A DNA stretch of 64,000 nt from Dromaius novaehollandiae (lineage: Eukaryota > Chordata > Aves > Casuariiformes > Dromaiidae): contig NC_088112.1 of NCBI RefSeq assembly GCF_036370855.1, forward strand, positions 21,320,469 through 21,384,468, given 5' to 3'. A program made the position numbers and the translations under genes. Shown piece by piece: positions 12,111-24,600 of this stretch. The notes under the pieces were generated by a model that had not been told where the DNA came from, made no database searches, and was given only the letters and a program-made list of their open reading frames with translations. The stretch's first letter is position 1. Each line of letters opens with the position of its first letter.

Positions 12111-12342
12111 ATTTCCCCAAACACGCGGGTTAGGAGTGACCATCTTCATTACGAGTCATAATCATGGTAATGATTACCTTAGCCAAAAAATAACGTATTT
12201 TAAATACGAAGTAGAACCAGAAACTGAAGCAGACCGTGCAAGACACGAACAGCTAACTTCCTACTCTGAATATTCACTCCACCGTCACAAAGTCAACTCA
12301 CTGAACAGAGTGAGCTGCAAACTCTGTGTGTACAATATATAT
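12111..12342. other. Flank of the P4HA2 island, no gene seen
   Basis: The sequence changes abruptly from CpG-rich to AT-rich after about 12,130. No coding feature is recognised. Confidence 0.6.
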
Positions 12343-12432
12343 ATACAATATATTGCACTGAAAAAGCAACTCTATATACAATATATTGCACTAGCAAACT
12401 ACATATACGATATATTGCACTGAAAAAGCAAG
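12343..12432. repeat. AT-rich tandem repeat, three diverged units
   Basis: Units share the core ATACAATATATTGCACTGAA and begin at about 12,343, 12,376 and 12,403 (the last is ATACGATATATTGCACTGAA). The middle unit lacks several bases of the AAAAAGCAA segment. It lies about 200 bp beyond the end of the P4HA2 CpG island. Confidence 0.85.
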
Positions 12433-15400
12433 ACGTATGGAAATGACTCATCATAGCAGAATTCACAGAGAAAGTGGAAAAATAGCAAAACAAATATCCA
12501 ACCCAGGGGTATAATTTCATGGAGGCTTTTAGCAACTGCTGATACCATGAACCGCAATCAAAGGGTCCGGCTGCCTGTCACCAGCGCTTCCAGGCAGGAT
12601 TCCATACGTCACACATATGTGTGCTTTATACATCACGATTTATTTGGATAAGGTTAATTCCTGTTTAGAAAGAGTTGTCACTGTCAGTAATAAAAGCAAT
12701 CTGCAAGTCTGCAACTCCCCTATAGATACTGGTACACTTTAGAGGCAGTAATAGCAATATAGTCTTAAAAGAGAATTCAGAGACAGAACTCTTATACAGC
12801 TCTGATGCTCTTTTTTAACCTATTTTTATGTTAGACTTTTTGCTTTCACATTATTAATAAAGAAATAGATACTCTCCTCTATTTTAGTGGGAAGGGCTAC
12901 AAGTGGATTTAGGGATTTCAAAGGGATTAGGACATGAATCTGCAGCATTTGCTCATGTGAATCATGCAGTCCTTTTAACTGTATGTCTAGACCGTATGAT
13001 GTAATATTGGCATAGCCTTGACTGCTTCGTGTTTCTAAGTACTGTACAAAGGATTATCCATATAAAGCACCAATTTTGCTTTAGTTATATTTGCTTTGTA
13101 ATTCTTTTACGTGTTCTAATGAATTTTGCAAAACACAAAGTTAAATTTAGCTGGTTATCATCCATCTAATGCACTCTCTTAGGAAACTGGGGGGTTTCGA
13201 GGTAAATCACAGTGGATGTGCAGTGTTAGATGGTCTGCAGCTGGGTGAATTTCCAGACCTACTGTAAGGATGTGGGAGCTGCCAGATTTATTTTATTAAC
13301 AGTCCATATGGGCAGTGCATTTTGATACTCATTATGTGCTTTATTGCGTGTTACAATTAATTCTCATCTTGATGGATTTACATGTCTAGGGAAACCAAAG
13401 TATAGTGTTAGACCAGTAATAAACATTCAGAGTTTTTGCATTTTTATCTCTACATGATTTTTTGTATCTCTTCCTTGGCATAAGGTGAGGGTCTGAAACA
13501 GGGAAGGAGTTGCCAGGGAACTGGTTAAGGGGGACACGCAGGCATGGGACCAGGTCTAAGCACTAGCAGGGCAGGTTCATTTTAGAGCTCTTTTTTGTGA
13601 GCTCTCTTCTGAATTGGAGAGCAGCACTCAGCCCTGAAGGAGCCAGTCTGAGCCCAGCTGAGCCTGCAGCGTGGCCAGGGCTGGGACCAGGAGCATGCAC
13701 CAAGTTAAAACCAGTTCCTTTGCTTCTGCCCCGAAAATGAGCGTGAGAGATTTCTGGTAGGAAAGACGAAGGAGGAGTAGACATCGCCCACTCAGCCAAG
13801 GTCTAAGGAGAGGAGGGAGTAATGGCTGGAGGTGTATTTCAAGCACCTGATTCTGCCAGCTTGGACTCATCTCCCTTCAGGACAGCCCCAGCTGGCACTA
13901 AAGAGCTAGGACACAGAGACCTGGTTTTGGAACAGGCGCATCAGCATCCTGCCAGTGTTTCAAGGCATTACTTTCCCTAAAAGTGGAGCAAAAATCACTT
14001 TGCAGGGAGCTTAGCTGCCAAATGCACTCAGAAGTATTTTTGGATGCCCTCCTTATCTATCATATTACAAGGCTTTGTCTGAGATCTTAGCAGAGGAAAT
14101 ATTAAAACTATCTAAGAGAACATACGTAGTACAGTATAGGATTTCCCATAAAACAATGTGGTGAATCAAAACTGAGGAAGCAGGGACATGTCTGAATAAC
14201 AGAACTCTTTCTGACCTCAGTGGGGCTCAGGTTTCTCACTGAAACCATAGTTTAAAAAGCATGCTTGTAAAAAGACCTGGTACAAGAATAAATTCTAAAT
14301 TTAGCTGTGTGCCTATTGCTTTTCCTTTCTTTTTTATGAATGAAAAAAACCTCACACTATGTCCTAGAAGAGGAGGAATTGAAGCCAAAAGCCAAGGCAT
14401 GCCATCATCATCTTTCTGCTGTTCAAAGACCCAGCCAAAAGTCTGACCAGTGTCTACAACTACCATAACAAGGATCATACTACACTAAGAGAGTGGTGTC
14501 CATTGAGGTATCATCTAGCTACTAGTCTTCCTTCAGAGCGTGCAGATGGATTTTGCCAGGTGAGGATTTGGGTGCACCAAGGGAAACGTAGACAAACTCC
14601 GTTGGAGATGATGTGAAGAAGCAGGAGGTTTTCTGCAGTGAGGGAGAGTGCTGCAGTGGTGTTCAGATGAGCCTCCTGCTCTGAGAACTGCCTTTGTGCT
14701 CCGGCTGCACCTGCGAGCTTGACAACTGGTGTTATTCAGCCACTGTCTGATACCCGTGTGACAGCGCAATCGCAGATGCTGCTCTGCCCCTTGGGCAGAA
14801 GGTCGGGAAGCCATCCCAAGCCCTAGCCCCAGCGTTAGAGAGACAGAAGCCATCACCAGGAAAAGGTGTGTGGATGGGTAAGATCCAAAGCTGGCCGAAC
14901 ACAGGAGAGGCTGCGTGGCAAGACATACACACCTTACCATGAACATCCTTCAGTTTAATTTCCTCTTCAAGCGATATATGTGTGCAGCAGCAACGGGAAG
15001 CTACAAGCAGAACTCGGAGATCTTGGCTGTGAGCAAAGCCCTGCTCTGAACTTTTCCGAGCAGTCAAACCTGCACCAGGGGCTCCTGGAACGGCAAAAGG
15101 CCGTTTGCACTTGCGCCGCTTTGGAGGCTCAGTGCTGGGAGGTCCTGAGCCTCTCCGACACCGGTGTGCAGCCGAGCCGAGGACACAGGGATGCTGCAGA
15201 CAGCATTCGGCGTTATTCAGGATTGCACCCCTCGAGGACACCAAAGTGCAACCGGAAAAAATGAAAAGATGGATTTTGTTTGTTAAATTCTGCTGCAGAT
15301 AAACAAGACGAGAATTAATCTGAGATAAACAGACAGCGTTCAGCTGGGGAAGGTCTGTCATGCAGAGCAGGAACTCCAGCTGTCTCTGTGCCAGGTTTGG

Positions 15401-18400
15401 GGAAGGAAGGGCAGATTTGCTGGGAGAAGCGGGAGGACGAGCCGAGGGAGGAATCCAACGGCTCGTGTTCCCGTTTAATGTAATTATGGTACAGCCGAGG
15501 CTGCTCCGGCAGGGCTCCGAACCGTGCCCAGCTGCACGTTTACAAGGTCATTTAAACTTCTGGAAATAGAGAAATAACCAGCAATTGCCTGGCTAGCTTA
15601 TTTGAAACAGTCTAAATGCCACCATACAGAATTAGTAGTGTCCTGACTACAGGGAAGGGAAAAGACGTGTATTCTCCCTCTTATATTATTTTAAATGACA
15701 CTGCCATATTTTAAGTATATTTTTGGAACGATCCAGGGATGTCCAAAAGAACTAAGGGATTTAGGGAGGCAAATCGTAGCCCTCACTAAGCGCTGCTGAG
15801 GCTTGCAGGGAGTGAGGCAGCTTTTCTAAAAGGTGGTGGGAATATTCTGCCTCCGAGTCTGAAAATAGGCACGGAGAGGCAGACCGCTCCGCTGAAGCAC
15901 CGAGCACTGCGGATGCTTCACATGCACGGCAGGCAGGGTCCAGGCTGAAACGTTTTTTAAATCTTATCCTCCCCCCCCCCCTTTTTTTAATCAAAGTTTG
16001 GCCCCCTCCTTAGCCAATGAGTAAGCTCTTTCGTGGCCTTGGCTAGCAGGAACGATGAATCACCGTGTTCCCGCTGCCTGAGCTCAGGGGAAAGCACTGC
16101 TAGGCATCCGAACCCGGGGGGAGATGCCGTGGCAGAGTCCGGCAGCAGCCCGGCTGCGGCAGAAAGACGCGTTCCCGTCTCCCTGTGTCACTGCACGCTG
16201 GGTCCAGGCGCTGCGACGCGTACCTGGGCGGCTGGCAAGCACACCGCGCAGAGCACCGTCTGGCTGACCTTTAAGTTTGCTGTGTAATGGTAATTTTCAT
16301 GGATAACAGCTGAGAGAAACAAAGGTCTTGCAGCAACCCAGCCAGAGCACCTCCAAGCAAAGCTCGGAAAACAACCTGCAATCGATCTAGCCTTGCCGCA
16401 CCTCTGACACGGGGGTTTGGGGAGGTGAAGCACATTTTGACACAGAACAGAGAAAGTCCGAGGAGAGGCATGGAAAAGAGCTGAGATCCAGCGCTGTGCG
16501 GACCTCCCTCCCTGCTCACCCGGGTTTAACACAGATTTCATACATGACTGTGCAGCCAATGTAAAACAGACTCCATGAGTCATTCTTTTGCAGACTCCAG
16601 CATAAATCAAATCCAGAAATAGGAGAGGCTAGTTGGTCACACTATTCCTTTTAGGTTCAGGGAAAGATGTAGTTAAGAAATGTGGGTGAAAGACATTGCA
16701 AGACCATAAGAAAACAAAAAAAGGCCAACCTGCATTTTATTTAGGCTACTGATTAGTGGGTGAAAAGAAAACCCAAGCCTTACAAAAAACATACTGAAGC
16801 AGGCTGAAGTCAGATCAGAAACCTTTCTCTGCAGACCGAGGATAATTTGCAGTCACTGTGCTGTATGTGGCTGTTGTCTTTAGGGCTTGAGTCTTTTTGT
16901 CTGCGTGGGTTTTCTACGTGGAGCTGAGACACGTTTCTCCAGAAGTGATTTCATAAGCAAGGAAGGGTCGCAGCATCTCTCGTTTTATGCTGGCCCAGCC
17001 CAGCCAAGCCTTGCTGGCAGCTCTGCTCCTTCACTGCTGACTGGCTGCAGGGTTCACTTAGCTCTCGGCTCCTGCTCATCCCGCATCAGCCCGTGCTGTC
17101 GTGTCACGTCCCTTCCTTGCGCACAGCATTTTTTACGGATGCCTCGGAAGGAAAACCCAGCTGATCAAAAACATGTTCATGCAAAAGACTCGCGAGCTTT
17201 GTGCGAGCTCTGAGAAATGAAGTCGGTATGACAACATCCCTCCTCGATGTGACTGGTCACGGTGTGACTTCCACACCGGCGGGGAAACATCTCCCCATCA
17301 CCTTTGGGCTCACCAGCAGCGAACGAGCAGAAGGAACGTGTCTTTCCCCCGTCTGCAGAGTACCTCGTCCTTCAGCTCTCCATCGTTCTCACACGTTTGT
17401 GGGAATTCCTCCCTGCATTTGTGTTTCCTATCATTCCTAGCTCATACGCAGCCTCCCAGGGAGCGAGGTGCTCGTGTGAGGTTTTTTTCCTCGCGGTCCC
17501 TCGCCTCCGGAGCTGCTACTGCAAAGGATCTTTCCCGAATTCCCTTTTCCGTGCTGGAGCCCCGCACCCTGGCAGCGCGGGTCTCGCTCCCTCCTCTGAG
17601 CAGTCACATCTGCGCAGCGACATGCAGAGTGCTACTAACTTTCGGCGTTCAGAAATCCCGTCTGGCACGTCACTGGATTTTAAGAATATTTGGCTGACTC
17701 GAACAGTGGATCGTTATTCCTTCCCGGGCAGTGGAAGGCTGTGTACACGGTACACTCGGCATAAGTAAACAGTGGATGCCTGAGCGTGGACATGCACAAA
17801 GAGGTATTAAATAAGGCAGCGAATTCCTTTCACTTGAGCGGCTGGAAGGGGAAAGCACATCTCCCGCATACACCCATGCTCCCCTTCCACAAGTAAACTC
17901 ACGCTGTGCACTTGCTGCAGTTACTGCAGAGCAAGTATTTTCCCCTGCTCTGGCCACGTTAGGACGAAGCCAGTTCATTTCTGGTGTAATCCAGTGGAAG
18001 TGCAGAAGTCTGAACCTTCTCCTGGAGTGACTGCTTGTACAGTAAATCGTGTGTGCTGGAAACACTGTTCAGCTTCTCATTTCCTAAGCAAATCTGAATA
18101 AACCAAAGAGCTTTAAAACAGCATGGGGGCTGTTCTTCCCTTCCATTGCAGAAGCATCAAAATAAAAAAAAAAGCAAGAAGTAGACAGGCAAAGGGTTTA
18201 AACTGCAGCTGCAAGAAACATAATTCCATATCTGTAAAGGGCAAATAAATTTAAAAATTTCTGAAATTTGAGCAGATTCAAGCATTGTTTATTTTGTAGT
18301 CATTTTCATAACTCCTGATATAATTATGGTGATATGACTGTGGTTTTTTTCTTAGCCTGGTCTTTGTTATATGTTGTTTACAGTCTTTACTTCAGCTCTA

Positions 18401-19680
18401 TTTAGCAAGTACTGAGCTGAGGCATTATGACTAATGAAGGTTTAAAGGTTCATGGTTAATGCAGAAAAAGAATATGTTTGGAAAACATGTATTAATACAA
18501 CCAATAGGTAGAAAAAATAATAAAGAGGCTAAATAAAAATATCTGCTGTAAAAATTAAAATATCCCTTGGCTTTTTTACTTTCTCTAGAGCTATTTGGAA
18601 ATTCAAAAGAAAATGAAATGATATTTTCTCTTTCGTAATTCAAGAAACATATTAAAATGCTATGAGAACAGCCTTCATTAACCTTCCCGGGCTGCTGAAC
18701 CCCACTTTTATTACATGCATGCATGTGACAGAGAAAACTCATGATGAGAAAATAAGTTTGGCACAACAGACAAATTTTCAGCTAGTGCAAACTGTAAAAC
18801 CCTATTAATTTCAGGAGAGTGGCTCTGCTTTAACCAGCAGAGTTTCACTATGCGTTAAGAGCCATAGCTATTTTTAATTGTCTGTGGATGGGACCCTGAT
18901 GTCATGGCCTAGCATGCTTTCCTCGTCGTGATTTGCTTTCCTCGTAATGCTTTGAGGAGCCAAATGTTTAATGAATCACCCCGGGCTAAACTCGTATTTG
19001 TTTTAGGTTCTCTTTGTGGAAGTGACTCACGGCACCGTTTCGCAGCCGTGGTTTTGCACTTTGGTGCAAAGATTGCCAGACGGACACCAGCAGCGCGGTG
19101 CAGCCCGAGGGACGGGGCCACAGCTGCCCGCTTGCAGGGAGGCCTGGCGTGCCGCGAGCTGCCGCCCTCATCGTCCTCATCATCCTCGGGGATCACCGCA
19201 CTGCGGTGAATTAGCGGACGCCCTTGGGTTATTGGGAGGTTCCCTTGGAGCCATTAGGCTGGGCAAAGCAGCTGCTCGTGCTTCACTGCCGCAGTATTAC
19301 CTGCTTATTTCACCGTAGCCAGCTCGAGGCAATGCTGTGATTCCTAAAATGAGCCCAGCGCAGCCTTGGCCCCCGTTATTAGCTCCTCACCAGCCATGTC
19401 TCCCTGAGCTGTGCCTCAGCGAAAGCTGGCACTACTCTTCGTCCCCAGGGCCACCGAACAGCTCAGCTCTACGCTCTGCAGGGGACCCAGCAGCTCTCAC
19501 TGGGGACCGGGTTACTGGAAGACGTATCCGCACCAGTGCAGGACACCACAAACGCAGAACCACCCTCGCTTCCCCCCGCAGGTCACCTCCTCCGGCTGTT
19601 TCACCGTGTTGCAAACCAGGCTCCTCTTCACCCTATTCGGTTTCATGTCCCCAGAGGAGCCATCGAGCACCCGGGCACTG
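12433..19680. other. Intergenic, no gene recognised
   Basis: This is mixed-composition sequence between P4HA2 and PDLIM4. It becomes gradually richer in GC after about 14.5 kb, with local CpG-rich patches near 16.1-16.25 and 17.5-17.65 kb. Open frames up to about 210 codons occur on both strands, but they overlap each other, have no recognisable domain and look like chance frames in GC-rich DNA. A C/T-rich tract lies near 15,968-15,988. Confidence 0.6.
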
Positions 19681-20110
19681 CCGCACGCGCAGCCGCCCTC
19701 GGGGAGCTGTGGCATCCAGGGATGCTGCGCACGAGGGGACGGGTGAGAGGACGGTTCAGCCAAGATGTGCTGGAAACCGCCGCGCTGGCTGGAGATGCCA
19801 TTGGGGCTGTGGGCAGCAGAGAGGGGCCCTCGCACGGTCACCAGGCTGTTCCCGCACGGCGGTGGGATGCGCGGCAGCAGCACCGCGGCGGATGCTCCGG
19901 CGCTCGCGGGCTGTGATTACTGGAGCGGCCAGGAGAGAGCACGCGAGACCAGCGCCGGGCCGCTCCGTGTAGCAGCAGCCAGGCTGGAGGCTGCAGAGCG
20001 AGGAGCTGCTCTCGGGCTCTTTGCCACCAGCCTGGAACAAAATCGAGGCCGATACCCTCTGAGGCACCGCGAGCATTGCACGGGACGAGGTGGGAACGGG
20101 ACCGCTCCTG
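19681..20110. promoter_or_regulatory. CpG-island-like block without an assigned gene (1)
   Basis: A hand count gives roughly 40 CpG dinucleotides in about 420 bp, with GC near or above 60%, close to the expected number and far above the depleted level of the surrounding DNA. No recognisable coding sequence lies in it. A strong plus-strand splice-donor match (GG/GTAAGT, exon end at 20,541) is 430 bp downstream. It could be an unmethylated regulatory element, a distal alternative promoter of PDLIM4, or the start of a noncoding RNA. The sequence does not decide between these. Confidence 0.5.
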
Positions 20111-21119
20111 AGAAGCTGCAGGAGGATGGGCTCCCGGTAAATAAAAGACTGCCACAACAGAAACAGCCTCGGTTTTCTCCAAAGCTGGGGTGGGGGATAA
20201 ACAGCATCAGACTGAATTTGCAGCAGCAGAAGTCAAGCTTGAAATTATTATTTTAATATCAAGCTGCTAGGGCTGTGGCTCCCGCAAGCAGCTCTGCAGG
20301 CAGAGGTGTAACCTGCCAGCGCAGCTCCTGGAGGAGCCGGGCTGGCATCTTCGGAGAAGAGCAGGATCCAGATCCCTGATCAACCGGGATGTCTCTCATT
20401 CATTTCCATGCATCCACTTCCAACAGGAATGTTTCCACAGTTGAAACTGAACATTGAAATAACGAACATGTTTCTTGCTACAGGTGCTCAGCACAAGTCC
20501 GCTTCCCCCGCTGGCAGCTCGGCTGGCTCGGCACGGCCGGGGTAAGTCCTTACCGTCCCCGAAGGGAAGAGTCTCAGCAGGCCAAGGAAGCAGAGCTGGA
20601 GAAGTGCTTGGTGCCTCACATCAAGCTTAAATAGTTAAATTTTGCAAACACGTTGTGGCTACGCATGCAAGCGATGTATTTCACTATACCTCACATAAAC
20701 CATCTTTAATATGATACCAACTTCTACCATACTGATCTCTCCGAGCTTTTATTTAACGCAGTGCAGGACTATTGCTAATGCATGCTTCAAAGTACATAGC
20801 TTGTGTACTAATAAAGCAGCTCTGGCACCAAATTCAGAAAGCAGACTGTAACTGCTCCAGGGGCTCTATTACGACCCAGCTGGAAAATGATGGTATTGCT
20901 ATATTTAGTATGCTTGCCCTGTTTCTATTTAAGCAGAGAACAGAAGTGTATTCTGCAGAACCCAAGGGTTCTGAACTTACCTTTAAAAGCACTGAACATA
21001 CCCAACCGCAAGCTGGTGACTGGCTCAGCAGCTTGGTAGGGGAAGCAGGATCAGGGGGCTCAGCTGGTTCACGGCTCCCTGTGACGGTAACGCCACGGTT
21101 GCTCTCCTGCCCTCCGAAT
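20111..21119. other. Intergenic spacer between the two CpG-rich blocks
   Basis: Moderate-GC sequence with an AT-rich middle (about 20,640-20,960). It contains the donor-like GGTAAGTCC at 20,541-20,549. The reverse strand reads a second donor-like GGTAAGGAC over the same site. No coding exon is recognised. Confidence 0.5.
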
Positions 21120-21600
21120 CACGGTGCTCTGCGCGGTCTCCGCGACACGTCCCCGGGCAGGGTGAAGCGAGTCGACACCAAGGTTCACCGCGTTACCGCC
21201 TGGACCCTACCGCCCGTCCCCGTGCCCGCTGGGCCGCCGAGAGGAGCATCGCACCCAGCGGCTGGTCCCAACTCCGTACAAGTGTGCAGCATCGTGCGCC
21301 GGAGAGCCTGGCCAGGCCCCACCGCCAGCGGGCTGGGAGGAGCGTGGAGGAGCACGGCCGCCTTCCTCCGCTCGGTTTGGGGCAGCCAAAGGGCAGCAAG
21401 GAGGAGCGATGCAGAGGGCGAAGGGATGGAGCGAGCCGGAGCCGTGCGATTCACCGCAGGGCCGGGCGGGAGCTTATCACGGGTATCGTCTGTGCCTTGA
21501 CAGACCGGGGCGGTGGCCAAACCGCAGCATCGGTGCCGTGGACCGTGCGCAGGGGGAAACGCCCCGAGAAAGCAATGCTGCAGAGCTGCCTCCTCGCCAT
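21120..21600. promoter_or_regulatory. CpG-island-like block without an assigned gene (2)
   Basis: A hand count gives about 50 CpG in 480 bp with GC in the high 60s percent, an observed/expected ratio of roughly 0.8-1, which meets the usual CpG-island criteria. A 242-codon open frame ends here, but frames on both strands are open across the same bases, as expected when GC is high and stop codons are rare. No protein family is recognised. Function is unknown. Confidence 0.6.
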
Positions 21601-24600
21601 GGCCCCACTGCAAAGGCCACAGTCTGGTCCCAAATGCATCGAACCGGCTGGATAGGGACACGCGGTAGCTGCCAGGAGACGCTGCTGGGGTGAGCTTGGG
21701 GCTCAGAGCCAGCCTGGGCTGCAGCCTCTGCCCGGGGAGGGGGACCCAGCCCCAAGCCCGGCTCAGAGGGCAGAAGGGGCTTGCCAAGAGCCCACACAGG
21801 GGGGCTGGGAGGGGACAGTCTGTTTTTCTCGAGGAAGTATTTTACTTGGGGAAAGTCTCACACAGAAAAGAGAGAGTGCTTTGTCCCATTTATTAATGCA
21901 ACGTATGAAAAACCACATGCAGTACCAGGTTATACTATGAGATCACAAGGAGGACAATTTACAGTTAAAGGTCAGAAGGAAATGAGAGACTAACCCTCGA
22001 CTCGGAGCAGCTCTTGGCCTTTCGTATTCAGTTCCTTGGCTACGGCACTGTTTCAGGTCAAAGCGCAGCGTGCATCCTCCCCGCCACGCAGCCTTCCTCC
22101 CTCCGATGGGCCGTGCTTCTGGTGCGAGCTGCTGTTCCCGTGGTAACAAAACTCAACAGCATTATTGCTATTTTCCATACGATCATGCAATTTCCCCTCT
22201 GCGCGGGAAGAGAGGGCCGTGTGACCTCCGAGGGGATCCAAGCATGTGGGCAGGGAAGTATTCGTGAAAGCGTTGGAGCGAGCAGAGAAAAAACCTGGAG
22301 GCTCAGCTTTAGAAAAATCCAACGCGATGATGGTAACGGTCCTGCCACCGAGCTCGGCAGAGAAGCAGAGCCTGGGGGCTTCCCGTGGCCAGGGCAGCCA
22401 CGAGCTGCCGGACATCCGCGTGGCTCAGGGGCAGGAAAAGTGCTGACATCAGTGGAGTTAAGTGGGTGTAAAGCAGACCCAGGGGACGGAGGCTCAGCTC
22501 TGCTGCTACACCTCTGTTTTGAGCCAGTTCATTAACAGCATCAGAAATTCTCCAAATGCCTCTCTGGTATCAGGGCAGACTGTGCAGTTCAAGCCGCTCC
22601 TTCCTCCATGGGGGTCTCTGCAGAAGGGTTATTACGTGACACCCCCAGCACAGGACGGTGACACAGAGATGAGTCTGTTCCAGAGTGACTACAGGAAAAC
22701 GCATGGAGATCTGTAAATGTCACTTTTGCTCCGTAAATAAGGACAGATTTTCTTTAAAACCAGAAGCGTAAGGAGGAGAAGTCAGATTTCTAACTTCAGT
22801 TATAAGCCGCAGAAACCGTGAGACTGTGCACAGCACGCCAGAACACGGAGCTGCCCCGAGACTGCTGCTGAAGACGGTGGACCTTGTGCCTCGGCCCCAG
22901 AACAGACCGGCTGCCCCGACGCAGGCGGTGCTCCAGCCGGGCCGTCCCTGCAGCGGGCCGGGCGGAGGGGTCACTCCATCCATCCCATGTGAAGCAGCCC
23001 CGTTCCTGCCCCCCCGCGATGCTGCACGTCCCCTTGGGGCTCGCGTGGAGCACCCCAACCCATCTTCGACAGAAGCCATGGGTTGCTCCCTCCTTTGCCG
23101 CTGTGCAGTTGCCCTACTTCATGCGTGTCCCTGCTGAGTTGGATCTTACTTATTTCAGATCGTTTCCCCTGTCCAACAGGGTCGAATCCTGCCTCTGCTG
23201 AGCTTGCAGCCTCTTTTCGCTTCGGGTCACCTGCAGATGCGACGCAGGTCACCTGCAGATGCAATGCAGGCCCTCTGCTCCCCACCACGCCGGCCTGGGG
23301 CAGCGGCCACGGGAGGACCCGTTGCCTTGCCTTCTCCTCGGGACGCCCAGGGCCGCAGGCTGTTTCCTGGGGGACCTAAATTCAGCCAAGAGGTTGGACA
23401 CCCATGGCCCAAGAGCAGACAGACTAGCCCCAGAGCGCCTGCACTTCCCACGAGTTCCTCCATAAAGTCTATCCAAGCCCAGCTGCGGCTGCACGGGATT
23501 AAATCCTAACCCAGTCCAACGGGAAGGCAGCAAGCGGCCAAAGCCAAGCTGCTGCTCTGACACCTCTTTCCATCAGAGGGCATTTTTTCCCGGGGACTTT
23601 CACCCTGGATGAGTCACTTTTGCTCCAGGCCTCACCACTCTGAACCCATGCACGCACATCTGTCCTCCTGGCAGTTCAAAGGTCAAAGGGAAAAATAGCA
23701 GAGAGTTTTAAGAACACCCTCCCCTCCCCCCAAAAAAATCCCCTCTTTGTAGCCAGGAAATATTTTAAAATTACACAAAATCCATGAAGTTGCCTGCTTG
23801 CAAAATTAAGACAATATTGCAAAAAATACCCTATGATAATTTTCTTTCTCTTTCACCCCATTTCTTAAGACCCATGCAATACAATTCCCCGTTTCCCACA
23901 GCATCCTGACACCGTGCCATATAGCAGGGAGCGGCCGAGACCAGCAACCCAAAAGCAGGCGAAGTTGGTGATAAATACACCCGAGATGTTAGGGTCATTC
24001 TGATACAGGATGGCATCTCATTCCAGGCCGGCCTGTCTTCATTGCTCCCAAAGCATTCGCAGCAAGGCCCCGCAGGGCGACTGCCTGCGGCCACCATCCC
24101 CTTAGCAATTTGGCCCTTGCTGGTACCAAGGGTTGGAAACCTGCTCGTTTTCCATGCCGATGGTCCCAGTTGGCAGGGGGTGCTGGGCCGGGCCGGGCCA
24201 CCACGCAGAACGGGCACATTGGAGATTCCCCACTGCCGCGCTGCTTTTCCTGGCAAAACCCCCCTCTAAGAACCACTGCTGATTTCCCACAAATAAATAA
24301 TTAGCAGCAAGTCAATCGATGCACGGGCCAGCAGCCAGCAGGTACGAAGCAGCGTGGTTTTTCTCTGCAGCACCCTCCAGCCGGGAGCCGATCCCCGACG
24401 GCGGGCGGGAGAGCAGAGCCCGGCAGCAACGGAGCGCCGTAAATTCAGAGCAGCAACGCGGCAACGAGCACCGCTCCGCATAAACAACCCGGCGGTAACT
24501 CCAGCTCGCGCTTTGCTGTAAAACCAGACACTGACTCACAAAAAGCTGCGGTCCAAGATTTGTAATGGCCTTTTTGGCTGCAGTCACATAGACAAAGGGG

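Noticed and set aside
20772-21500. 242-codon plus-strand frame
   Set aside because: It runs from AT-rich into CpG-rich DNA with an abrupt composition change and no recognisable domain. Frames on the opposite strand are equally open.
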